Source: Curvularia sp. ZM96 (taxonomy: Eukaryota; Ascomycota; Dothideomycetes; Pleosporales; Pleosporaceae). From it: DNA of 64,000 bases. The notes below the pieces were generated by a model. It ran no database searches, was not told the origin of the DNA, and saw only the letters and a list, made by a program, of their open reading frames with translations. The position numbers were made by a program, and so were the translations under genes. Where the stretch lies: the NCBI GenBank assembly GCA_022457065.1, contig JAJGBQ010000001.1:1550001-1614000 (forward strand), given 5' to 3'. Below are positions 21,577-32,416 of this stretch, in pieces. Position 1 is the first letter of the stretch. Each line of letters starts with the position of its first letter.

Positions 21577-24500
21577 TCACCACATTCTCCCCTTCCCCTT
21601 ACTCCCAGCTGCAGGACTTAGTGGAGGAAAGGCATCCTCAGCATCTCTCCTACTCTGCTCCTCGGCAAGGCTAAGCTGCATTGCGAACTCAAGATCCGAC
21701 ATTTCATTCTCAAAACTTGATCCGGCCATGGCCTTCTTGGGAGTGCCGTTTCGAGAGCGAGAAGGCGAGGACTTCTTGCCTTTGGCATATCTGATTGGGA
21801 TATCGCAGGCAGGCGGGGGTGTCGAACCAAAGTCAAACATGTCGGGACCTTGACTGTCGTTAAGGGAAAGGCGTATCGCTTCGGCGATGTCTGCGTCGAG
21901 CTCTTCGTCATTTTCAAACGCAGTTGATGAAGACGGGCCTTGAACACTTGGCTCTGGGGTCAGAGTCTCACTCTTCAGTGCACTCATCTCGCGTTCAATG
22001 CGACGTTGCTCCTCCGCTTCCATTGCCTCTTGAGAAAGCATTGCAGCATATGCCAGTGCCTCTTCTTCACTCAGCATCTCCGTACCGAAACGACCAGCGA
22101 GATGCTCCGCTTGCTTGTGGCGTTCCTCCCGATCGCGCTCCAGTTCGAATTGCTCGTTGGCGATATAGTTCTTCAGATTGGCTCGACCAGCACCAGGGAA
22201 GCGTTCTCCAGTATTGTTGGTTCCGCGCTCTGCACGTCGGAACCTGCGCTTACTGCTTCTGTATTGATCAGCTGCAGAAGAGCTGTAGCTCCAAAAACGG
22301 AGCTGGTTTCCAAGCGACACAGCACCGCGTAGAACGGTCGGATCGGGATCTAGAAATACAGCACCAGCAGCAAACATGTTAATCCCAACGCCTTGAACAG
22401 AGGCTTGGGCTTGTACAAGCTGTCTCCGAGCACGGGAGGCGTGGCGTGAGTGCAGTGTCGTAATCGGTGACATGCTCGAAGCCAGAGGATCCCAGGCTTG
22501 CACCAAACCATCGTTTCCTCCAACAACAACATAGAGAGAGGTGACTGCCAGACATGATATCTCAGGCGAGTCGGTGTAGATGATACGGATAGGCTCGATG
22601 GTGTTGGTAAACTCAGCAGAGCGCGATACAGATGATCGGATATCCCAAAGTAGCACAACACCAGATTTCGTACCAGCAGCTATGAATCGTGCGCGTTGAC
22701 CCGGTATGTCGGATGGGGAGGCAGGTTGGCTTGCGATAGATAATGGTGAGGCATATGGAGAAGACGCAGTTGACGCAGTTGAGAACCCAAGCGCAGGGTC
22801 TTCGGATAGAGTAAGAGTCGCAAACGTGGAAGCATCTAGGGTGGTCGTGGTTATCTGCATGCTCTTAAACCCACCAAATGCAAGCTTTGAACAACGCCAC
22901 TCTTCCACCAAGCTTGCTCGTTCGGGTGAACTAGTCGTGGACTTGTATGAGGAGCTGCGAACACGTTGTGAGGCGCTCGCCAGAACCTGAGCCTCGGTGG
23001 TTACACCACCGAACAGGGAAGAAGTCTGTGTAGACGGCGGTGTCGGTGCGTAAGTGGATGTGTTCGCTCCCTGACCCTTCTCAGCTGTCTTGCATCGAGT
23101 GAAGCGCTTGACATCAGCAACGTCTCCTTCTTCCAGGCCGCATTCAAAGACAACGATAGCCTCTCCAGCGTAGCTGCCATCATCGCCAGCAAAGTCGACT
23201 TCAAGTCTTCTACGCATGTCCCATCCAAGGCATACGTTACGGAAGTGCTTTGGCGGCTTCTGCATGAACTGCTGTATTTCCTTGGTCTCTGCAGCAATCT
23301 GCCCTTTGCTCAAGCACATACCATCCCAAGATGTACGTGGTGAGTAACTGCCATCCACTTCAGCATCGCTATACGGATCGGGTCTCGCAGTACGTCTACT
23401 GGGCTCAACAATATTCCAATAAACGCTCCGGCCGGTAAGCCATGCCAGGTACTCGGTATAATGTTCAATGTCACCATTTGGCGCCTGACTACGAGTTGGA
23501 AACTTGGTGAGGTAGAACAGCTCACCAAGCGCATTCAGAGCGACTGCCCAAATGCGGTTCTGCGCATAGCGTTTGGATGAATACTGTTCGTCCACAGCAA
23601 TAGCGATAATAGGTACGCCTGGGCTGAGAACCCATCGTGCAGTCAACTCACCACGCTGTACTCGGGATGAACGGAGACCATCCGTACCAATGCTACAAGC
23701 ACTGATAACGCCGCTTGCAGAGCCGATCATCATTCCAATCAAGCCCTCTGAAAGCGTTGGAATAGTGCTTGATTTTGCGATCCAGACACTGCAAGTGGCG
23801 CCTAACTCAAGACCAAGCTTGGGTATACCAGCTTCTGGTATATTGAGTGGAGTAGGCTCGGCGATGAAGCGACCACGCATTTCCTCGAGAGACCGGTAAT
23901 AACAGGAACCCTCTGGAGAGCCTTGACCGTAGATCATACCATGTGGTTGCGATATGTCCATCACATTGGGGCGCCCAACAAGTTCTCCAGAACCTAATCC
24001 CCACTCAGCAACACCCGGGAAACGTTCTGCAAACTGGGCATAAAAGTGAGGATCGCTCTGGCCCCATGGATCCACTTTACCAGTCATTGGATCGCTGCTA
24101 GTCACCATACCAACGTCGTCTGCACCGTGAATGAACCGAGGCATCTTCTTGTTGAGACCGGATCCAAATGTTGCATGCAGGTGATTGATGATGGTATATG
24201 TCTTGGCATCGTAGGTGATCATTGGAGCGACTGTCTGCATCTGGCCGGCACGAGCAGGGGTGGTGGGTATTTGAACTGGTTTGCCGCGAACCAGGGATCG
24301 TAGAAGTCTCGTTCGTAAGATATACTCGCTTCTCCACGACGCCAATGCAGTAAGCCTAGTGAACCTCCTCTTCTCCGACCGTACAGCATCACCAGTGTCT
24401 TCCAAACTTGCCCGAAACTTCGCGTCCTCGAGCGCATGTGGGCCAGGGAAGGAGCGACCGAAAGCCACTTGCCATGCATGTGGAGTAGTGACGACATCGT

Positions 24501-25046
24501 GGAAGCGACGAGAGACGAGAGAAACTGCGGCGAGATCGTTGGGCGAAAGATGGGCGATAGCATGGATAAGCACCTCTGTGCGAAGTTAGTGTTTGCCCTC
24601 AATTTGCCCTTATAGTTCACGGTGAGGGACAGTTGCCACGCACCGTTCGGCAGCTTCGCGATAGGACTGCTCTTATCATCTGGGCTCCGGTTGCTCTTAA
24701 CAACCTCGAAAAGAGGGCCTTCAGAAGGCTTTCGCGGCGAATTTGCTAGGGCATTTTCATATTCCGTGATTCTATCCCTCGGCGTTGGTGAAGGACGCGC
24801 GCCATTCTTCAGTCCATTGGCTTCCATAGGGGTGAGTCCATTAGTGACTTGGTGCACGAACGTCGCATCGCGCGCAACTCCGCCGGTCGAAAGCTCAGAA
24901 TCCCCCCATGCCTCACCGAAGTGTGGCTGCGGGGAGTCCTGCAAGTCATCGCCGCGACGGTGTCCATGCTGGGAGGTATTTGGGGCGTCGAGGGTGGCGT
25001 TTTGCGAAGGAAAGCGTTGCGATACGTCTGTAGGCTCTGGCTGCAT
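21577..25046 (-). CDS. UFO1: Ufo1-like F-box/WD40 protein with three UIMs
   Basis: Predicted 1133-aa substrate receptor of an SCF ubiquitin ligase. Exons 25046-24644 and 24575-21577 with a 68-bp intron that falls inside the F-box (LPN-EVLIHAIAHLSPNDLAAVSLVSRRF, about 131-162). The long middle shows WD-like blades (for example GVVLLWDIRSS and GGNDGLVQAWDPLASS). Three ubiquitin-interacting motifs follow at about 970-985 (EEEALAYAAMLSQE), 1025-1041 (LDADIAEAIRLSLND) and 1091-1107 (SDLEFAMQLSLAEE), each with the Ala-xxx-Ser core. F-box plus WD repeats plus C-terminal UIMs is the known layout of yeast Ufo1. The first ATG is at 25046; upstream frame has only a TTG. The next gene on the same strand is an Asi-type RING ligase. 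Confidence 0.88.
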
Positions 25047-25491
25047 AAAACTGTGAGGGCGTGTCTTGGGCGGGTGCAATTGACCGAGCTTGTCAGATAT
25101 GCTCAGTCAGGGTGGATACTGTGCGAGCGCGAGTGATGGAACGTTTAGACGGGTGTGGTTGTTAGGAGGCTTGTGTTCGGAGGGCAAGTTTTGATGACTC
25201 GTTCGCCAAGACCAGTAAGATGAGAGGGAAGGAGATGACGATCGCCACTCGCAGATAGAGAAGTCGAACGTGGGGTAGGCAGAAGCGATACTGGATGTCC
25301 ACCGTCGCCGCCCCACTACCTGCGTGCATTCCGATATGTTCCGAAGCTCCAGTGGACGGCGATCCTCTCTATACACAGAGGACCATGGGTTGGCCGAGCC
25401 AACAATTTGTATATAAAGACCATTCATTCGTATATACAGAGAACACAACAATGCTATGCAAAAAGACAATCAAACATATATCGTGGCAATC
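25047..25491. other. Intergenic between two ubiquitin-ligase genes
   Basis: Upstream of the Ufo1-like gene and downstream of the Asi-type RING gene, both on the minus strand. No gene seen. Confidence 0.5.
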
Positions 25492-28338
25492 TCATGGCAC
25501 ATACAGCCGTGAATATGCCGCTACATTCGTCCTGCAGCAGACGCATGTAGTGTAGTTCTTCGACGCCAATCCCACTCTGCAGTCATCGCACAAGCTCAGA
25601 CATCCACAAGGCCATACCAATACCGTTCTTGGTGACATTTGGCAGACCACGCACTGAGGTCCTTCGGAGCCCATACCTTCTGCGCCCGTGTCCCAGCTAC
25701 CAGCGTTGCTCCTGTCTTGTGCTCCTGTGGCGCTTCGGCGACTGAGGATGAAGTCTTCCAGGAGTTGCTCTTCTTCCTCTGGCGACATCATGACTTCGCC
25801 ACCCACCTTGTAGCGTGATGTTGTGAGAATCTTTGCCTCGTCCCACTCTAGAGCCTTCCGATATTGCGAGCGCGTCATGATCCTGGGGCTCTGGAGATGC
25901 CTTGATAGTAACTTGGCTTCCTCACGATCTTCCTTTGTTTTAGGATCAAGAAGCTGAGACAGTCGGGAGAAATCCATAGTGTCATCCACTGAAGGTGTCC
26001 CCTCTCGGCTTTGCCGATACGTGTCGCGTGTCGGGGTTCTCTGTCCGTCATCAATGTCAGACCATTCGTCGTTGTCAGTTGTAGTAGCAAACGAAGTCAC
26101 ACTGGCCGTGTCGTCGTCCTGGGAAGCAACATAGTCTCGGCTGTTGTCAACATCGTTCCAAAGGCCGCCATTGCGCCACCAAGAGTAAAGATAATCATTG
26201 AGGCGCTCCTCCGAGTCTTTGCTATCAGGCTCAGAGTAGAAGCCGCTCTGCCGAAGTCTCTCTTTTGCAAAAGATTCAACATCAAAAGCTGGATCCTGAC
26301 GAATGCGACTCCGATCATCCGCAGTAAGCCACATCGGGTTGGCTGATGTGGCTGTTACGTACTGCGATCTATCTGAACGTGACGCTGTCGTGTAGAATTT
26401 TTCAGTCTCATAAACTCCAGCAGCTCGCCTCAGCCATGCAGGCCGGTAACTTATGCCAATCTTGTTTAACAGCCAGCCAATGACTCGTGCAGTACTAAGC
26501 ACAGATAGTCTCGATATACGAACGAAGAATCCGTACGTTTGAATGTAGCGGCTGCGCTGCTGAAGAGCCGGGTCGTTCTGTCCCATAGGGCTAGATGGAT
26601 CGGTAGATGATTTGGAATTCCTCGTCTTTCGCTCTTTTGCGTAGCCAGAAGTTGACGTGTTTGTTCTTACGTCGTTGAGCTGATCGACTACCTCAATACC
26701 CTGCGCAAACGTATCGTTTCGAAGCTCTGCTGGGATGTCGACAAGCATCTCTCGACGTTTTCTTCGCCGAGCAAGGATTTCTTGCAATCTCTGCTTCTCG
26801 AGCCAAGTCATGGCATGCACGTTGACTCTGGTGCCCTCGTTGAGAAAGACTGCCTCACTCGCGGCAGTCAGGATTACGTAGCCCACTTTTAAAATAGTAG
26901 TGTAGAAGTCCTCGTGCCAGTTAATTGTCAAAGGCGTGATGGATGATAGGTGAATGTTGGCATGGAGGTTACCGTATGCAGCTGCAAATCTTTGTCGCAG
27001 CGTGAAGGATTCAGCCTGTCTTGGAAGAGAAAGCGCAGTGATGACAAGAGCCAGTAGATAGATAAACCCGCACGCAATGATACCAAGTATTATCAGTAGG
27101 TGAGGAATAAAGCCAATGATGCACACAGTGGGAAACCTCAGGATGCCCATATAGTGGGTTGGGTCAGCAACCATCCATGTGAGACGAGCAAAGCTCCACG
27201 CGAAAGCCGAAATATATGCCAGTCCCCAGATAGTTGTCGTGACCAGTCTATACCTTGAACGCACTCCAGCAATTGCCAACAAGTTGCTTGTAAAATGGCT
27301 GACACTGGAGATGAGAGATATAAGCAAGACTTCCGGAGGGACATTGGCGATTTTCGATATCTGCGACCTTTGCATCATGAACGATGTGCCGTCCGGCGTG
27401 AAGACAGACTTCGGTTTGAAGAATCGTGTTGAATCGACTGCTAGTGGCCGGGTGACAACGGCCTCAGCTTCGGCAAATGCAAGCGAATGCTCAAAAAGGG
27501 TCATGCCAACTTCTTGGATAGGGCGTCTGCCCTGGAGGGCGCATACAAGCGTATCAACAAATTGGCCAAAACCTAAGGTCAGGAACATGGGCCAAAGAAG
27601 GGCTAGCGATCCGGACGTCCGTGTTACTGAAGCGTGCAATGGAAGCATGTTCACGGCTCGGCAGGATTCCTCAGTAGTCTCCCAAAATAGAATTGTTGAT
27701 GCAAGACGCCAGAGATATCCACCTTCGCCGCCGAAGTCTGTATCCAGATATCTGTCACTTGCCCCATACTGCATCTCTGACCAGTCTGGGGAGGTCTGAC
27801 ATCGTATTGCTCGTAACACATTCGAAATCTGGTATAGGAACAACAGCAGGGGCATAACGTAGAGAGAGAAACGTAAATGGAGGCGGTCGAAGGATAGAGG
27901 TGTACGGCTGTTTCCGTAGAAGTGGGTGCGGTTCAAGATGATTGCCTGTACAGCTGGTCAGGAAAAGATCAGGCGATCCCTTTGGGCTGAGGACGAACTT
28001 ACGACAGCAAACGTAGCAATTGCCCATTTCGAAGTTATGTAGCTGAACCATGTTGCCACATTTCTCAGAGCCTGCCACACAGTCATGTCGTTTTCTGAAG
28101 CTGCCGCCGCTGCCGCTGCCGCGGCTGCAGAATGCGACTCCTGTATAAAAGCAACTGTGGAAGTTATTGTTGTACTGTTGGTCAAGTTTGCCGTTGGTTC
28201 TGGGATGATGCTGCCGCCTGAGCGTACCATATCGCCCAAGGAGCTGACTCGAGAGAGAAGCCGAGGAAATGCCATGAGCAGGTCTGCTGGTGATGGGAGA
28301 AACGAAGTCGCGTTGGTAGACGCGCCGGGCGACACCAT
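25492..28338 (-). CDS. Asi1/Asi3-type membrane RING ubiquitin ligase
   Basis: Predicted 929-aa polytopic membrane protein. Exons 28338-28003 and 27945-25492 with a 57-bp intron. The N-terminal 100 residues are predicted lumenal, with NxS/T sites and a ten-alanine tract. About five to seven hydrophobic segments follow between residues 115 and 450 (for example LLIILGIIACGFIYLLALVI). A long charged cytosolic or nucleoplasmic region comes next, and a C-terminal RING at about 877-916 with the pattern CVVC...WPCGCLSLCDDC...CVCC. The WPCxCL...C..CR and terminal CVCCR pattern is that of yeast Asi1/Asi3, inner-nuclear-membrane ligases for mislocalised membrane proteins. Assignment to Asi rests on this RING and the topology; a related ER ligase is the alternative. 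Confidence 0.82.
28100..28129 (-). repeat. Imperfect GCN microsatellite coding ten alanines
   Basis: A 30-base GCN run inside the first exon of the Asi-type gene encodes ten Ala just before the first membrane segment. Mixed codons mean it is not a pure repeat and should be fairly stable. Confidence 0.85.
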
Positions 28339-28993
28339 TACGTACGGGTTACGGATATCCAGGGATACGTAGAAGTTTGGAAGTTGGAGAGATATAGCGA
28401 TTGTTCGTGTTAGTACATCGTGATTACGGAAGCGCAGGCGCGAAGCTGATGCGCTGGGGACAGGATGCGCTTTGATAGCTCAGCTCCGGTTGTGAGTTGG
28501 TCGTCTGAACAAGGACGCGGCGATCGTGGGGATGACGCTAGTGAGCACATGCAGCCGGACCATTGCCAGACCTCCGCTTCGTCCCCGCAACATATACCCG
28601 GGCAATAAATCGGACCAAATCCGACAACGCTGGGTTTTACCTATTCCAGTGGAAGTACGACTATGTTTCGTTAGGTATATGCACACAAACTATAAAGCCA
28701 ATGGCTTCTCCCAAGTTGTGGACATTAGGTGCAGAGATGTCGGATTTCAATCGCCAATGAGTTTACTAACATGTTCATGTGCCTGCAACGTGATCAGGCG
28801 TACCGCGGTAATTTCAATGTCCTCACATGAAGTACTGGATTGAGGATGATTGCAGGCTCTCATTTCCGAAAATACACTCTTGAAAATGTTGATCACCTAC
28901 GGAGAGTGGGAATGAAGCAGTAATTTCTCCGCTCAGGATTTCTTCCAACGCCATTGGTGCTAAAGTATGATACATAGTCTCTACTCCACATGC
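28339..28993. other. Intergenic region
   Basis: Between the start of the Asi-type gene and the stop codon of the uS12m gene, both minus strand. No supported feature. Confidence 0.5.
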
Positions 28994-29645
28994 TTATGCT
29001 GACTTGGGTTTCTTCGTTCCGTACTTCGATCGTGCAGTAATTCTGTTACCAACACCACCCTACATCATATTAGCGACGCAATTTTATCTGCAGATAGAAC
29101 AAAACTTACCAAGTCCAGTGCTCCTCGTACCAAGTGGTATTTCACACCAGGACAATCTTGTGCTCGTCCGCCTCGTACCATGACAACGGAATGCTGCTGC
29201 ACATTGTGTCCTGATCTCCACATTAGCATTGCCCAAAGTCTCTCGAAGCCATTGCAAAGGCGAACGCCATACCTTCTCCAGGAATATACGCTGTAATCAC
29301 TTTGCCCGTGCTCAGCCTCACCCTCGCAATCTTCCTCTCCCCCGAGTTTGGTTTCTTAGGCTTGGTCGTTCCCACTTTGAGGCAGACTCCCTTGAGCTCT
29401 GGCCGGTCCTTCAATTGCGGCGACCTAAGTTTTCGCGCCTTTTGCGCAATTCTTCCTTGCCGCAGTACTTGTATCAACGTGCATTTGGGGGCGCGGGATG
29501 ACGGTGTCGGGCGGATTGCGAACGCTGTGGCAGCGGTTTCGAAGGCGGTGGCGACGAAAGCAGGCCGTGTTGGACGAGGATACGCGAATTGTGCTGTGGA
29601 GAAGAGCGATGGCCTCGCAAGGCACCGCAGAAATGTGGCGGGCAT
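28994..29645 (-). CDS. Mitochondrial small-subunit ribosomal protein uS12m
   Basis: Predicted 179-aa nuclear-encoded S12 of the mitoribosome decoding centre. Exons 29645-29273, 29210-29110 and 29059-28994; introns 62 and 50 bp. Residues 1-50 form an Ala/Arg/Thr/Pro-rich targeting sequence. The S12 core then begins with APKCTLIQVLRQGR and shows LKGVCLKVGTTKPKKPNSGE, the spliced PGEGHNVQQHSVVMVRGGR loop, and CPGVKYHLVRGALDLGGVGNR, ending RSKYGTKKPKSA. The PNS loop that contacts the decoding site (streptomycin-type region) is intact. The gene is divergent from the hydroxyisobutyrate dehydrogenase gene; both products are mitochondrial, which may or may not reflect shared control. Confidence 0.95.
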
Positions 29646-30399
29646 GTTGTGCTGCGATCAGCTTCGGTTGATGGTGGTGGACAAAAGTTCAAGATGCGAT
29701 ATGGCAGCTGACTAAGCTTCCATCTCCAGCATCAAGACAATTTCTCCGCAACAACGTTCAATCTCAGTTTGATGAGCGCCATGTGAGATTTCGAACAGAA
29801 TCATACAGGCCCAAACTTACCTGCTGAAAAGTCAAGGAAGCATACCATCATTTGAAGTCTACATTCAAATTTTCATATCAATTCCTAGCTCTTTATATGC
29901 GACCAGAGATCTCTCGGATTTGCTTTATTTTAATGCAAACACTTCAATACTAGAGCAATTGGACCCGAACCTTCTAAAATCTTGCAAAAGACATTACAAG
30001 ATTCACAAAAAGACAATGACCTTAAGACAAGCTCAGCACGTAAATGGCTTAGCGCCTTTCGGCCGGAAATACGTTTTCACCAGCCGCAGATTTTATCCCA
30101 TCTGCCAACCAGCCCTCCCAATTAGCACCAATCTCCGCCAAAAACCTCAGGCATAGCGACTCGAGTGCCTCTGTGGCCGGCAAACGGTGTCACTACCTTA
30201 CAATGGGTGCAGCCATGGCCTCAGCACCTTGCAGGGCTGCAGCTGCTGGCGACGTTCCCAGCGTTGCTTCTCTGGACCGCGACCTCGGCTGAAGCCCCGA
30301 TCCAAGAGTGCGGAGACCGCTTCCAACCGCTCGCTCGCTGCAGCGTATCTTGCATCTTGACGATACCCCAACGACGTCTACCACCTCCACGACTACACA
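29646..30399. other. Divergent region uS12m / HIBADH
   Basis: 755 bp between the two start codons. Overlapping plus-strand frames from about 30165 run into the dehydrogenase locus but are out of frame with its presequence and are not coding. Confidence 0.5.
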
Positions 30400-31675
30400 A
30401 TGCGGACACTCTCAGCATTTGCTTCGCCGGTGCGGAGAACAGTACCATCTGCAGCACGCCAGAGTACACGGAGATGCTTCTCGAGCTCCCAGAACTGGCA
30501 GGCGACATGGGGGTTTATTGGCCTGGGACGCATGGGTTCGTATCATCGTTTACTCACATGACTGCATCTGCTAACTCGGTACCAGGCTATCCCATGGCGA
30601 AGAACCTCAGAGCTAAGATACCAGCTGAAGACACGCTGTTTATACATGATGTCAATACTGCTGCCACGAAACAATTCCTTGAGGAGCATCCGCAGGGAGT
30701 CCAGGTTGCCAAAAACGTTCGAGAGGTTGCTGAGAACGCCGTAAGTAAACCCGTTCTTCTTTTCCTCTTGATGCCGTCTTGTGATGAATTAATTGTTCTA
30801 TCCATGATCTAAGTTGGGGGCCACTCGTGGCCCTTATTCTGATTACGCAAATATTATAGCCAATCCTCTGATGTTTTCGTCTTCACTATATGTTACTTGT
30901 CATGATTGCCAGACACAAGACATTAACGATATTGCAGGAAACAATCATCACTTCGCTACCGGAGCCCAAGCATGTTAAGGCTGTCTTTAAGGAGATGCTG
31001 GAGCCCCCGACACTGCTCTCTCAGGGCACTGTCAAGAAAGAGCGCTTCTTCATTGACTGCTCGACTATTGACCCCATGACGTCGGGTGAAGTGGCACAAG
31101 CAGCCCACTCTACCGGCCAAGGGAAATTTGTCGATGCGCCCATGTCAGGTGGTGTTGTTGGTGCTCAAGCAGGCACGCTCACGTTTATGATTGGTGCACC
31201 GCCAGAAGCGGTTGATGGTGCAACCAAGGCGTTGTCTTTGATGGGCCGGAGAGTAGTTCACCTTGGCGGACCCGGAGCTGGTCTCAAAGGCAAGCTTGCC
31301 AACAACTACCTGCTTGCTCTCAACAACATTGCCACTGCCGAAGCCATGAACATGGGCGTCAAATGGGGGCTTGACCCAAAGGCTCTGGCTGGAATGATCA
31401 ACACGGCGACAGGCAAGTGCTGGCCGAGTGAAGTCAACAACCCTGTGCCTGGAGTGATTGAAGGCTCGCCTGCCAGTCGAGGCTATGAGGGAGGGTTTGG
31501 AATTGGACTTGCGAGCAAAGATCTGAAGCTCGCCCTTAAAGCAGCGGCCGAGGCGGATGTCAAGCTTGCCCTGGGCGAGCCAGCGCGAGCTTTGTACGAT
31601 GCTGTAGAGCAGGACGAGAAGTGCAAAGGCAAGGACTTCTCGGTTGTCTATAGGTACCTTGGGGGCAAAGAGTAA
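30400..31675 (+). CDS. 3-hydroxyisobutyrate dehydrogenase, mitochondrial
   Basis: Predicted 342-aa NAD-dependent beta-hydroxyacid dehydrogenase of valine catabolism. Exons 30400-30535, 30586-30740 and 30938-31675; introns 50 and 197 bp. Residues 1-32 are an Arg/Ser-rich presequence. The Rossmann motif GFIGLGRMGYPMAKNL is at about 38-53 and is completed only by splicing across the first intron (donor GTTCGT, branch CTAAC). The substrate loop DAPMSGGVVGAQAGT is at about 163-177 and the catalytic lysine is Lys216 in GAGLKGKLANNY. A C-terminal SKDLKLAL block is present. All key residues are intact. The longer upstream frame starting near 30165 would destroy the Rossmann motif and is rejected. Confidence 0.95.
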
Positions 31676-32416
31676 AGGACAGAAAAGTAGTTGATTTCAA
31701 TGCCACGGCCGATTTTCACGAATACGTTTAGTGTTTCCAGGTGACGATGCAGTCAGGAGATAATGAGGCGGAAGAAGAAGAAAAAAAGAAAGGTAAATTT
31801 GTACGGTTGAAAAAAGTCGAAGCAAGACTATGCTGGACGCCACCGTGATGTGCATCAAAATTTAGTTTCTGTGGCTTGACAACAACAGCGCTGGAAATCT
31901 TTTTTTTCTTTGCTGAAGCAGATCAAAGCAGAGTAATACACGCATCGAGAAGATGAGTACTGGAAGATGTATGTGTGTTCCCATAGCTCCATGGACATCC
32001 AGACGAAAAGGATTACACAGAAACAAGCCGCTTCTGGCTGAGGTTCTCGCGCAAGTACACCGATAAACAAGGCGCGTTATACCCACCCCCATGTACAATT
32101 CGCAGTACAGACCAACAGTTTCGCGCCCTGTAAAGAAGAAGAAAAAGAAACTAGGTCGGGAAAAGCAACATTGCAGAGCAGAAAAAAGCACAAACGTATT
32201 ACAAAGAACGTATTCCGATAACAATCCGAAAAAAGAAAGGAAAGGAGAAAGAGCTAGATAACGCCGAGATGTGGCGCACAGTAGGCAAAAGCCGCCGCCG
32301 AATGGGGCGGTCCAGAGCAAAGTCGAGGTTTGGTAGTCGTACATGTACGATTCGTGTCGTCGTCAATCATGGCAGGAATAGGTAGGTGCACTACGAGTGC
32401 GGAAAAAGAGGAGTCA
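31676..32416. other. Convergent 3' region with purine-rich tracts
   Basis: Between two convergent stop codons. Several long A/G runs on the plus strand (about 31770-31795, 32130-32152, 32226-32252) alternate with mixed sequence. No gene seen. Confidence 0.55.

Noticed and set aside
30165..30399. Long upstream frame leading into the hydroxyisobutyrate dehydrogenase
   Set aside because: Out of frame with the presequence and Rossmann motif; correct splicing uses the ATG at 30400.
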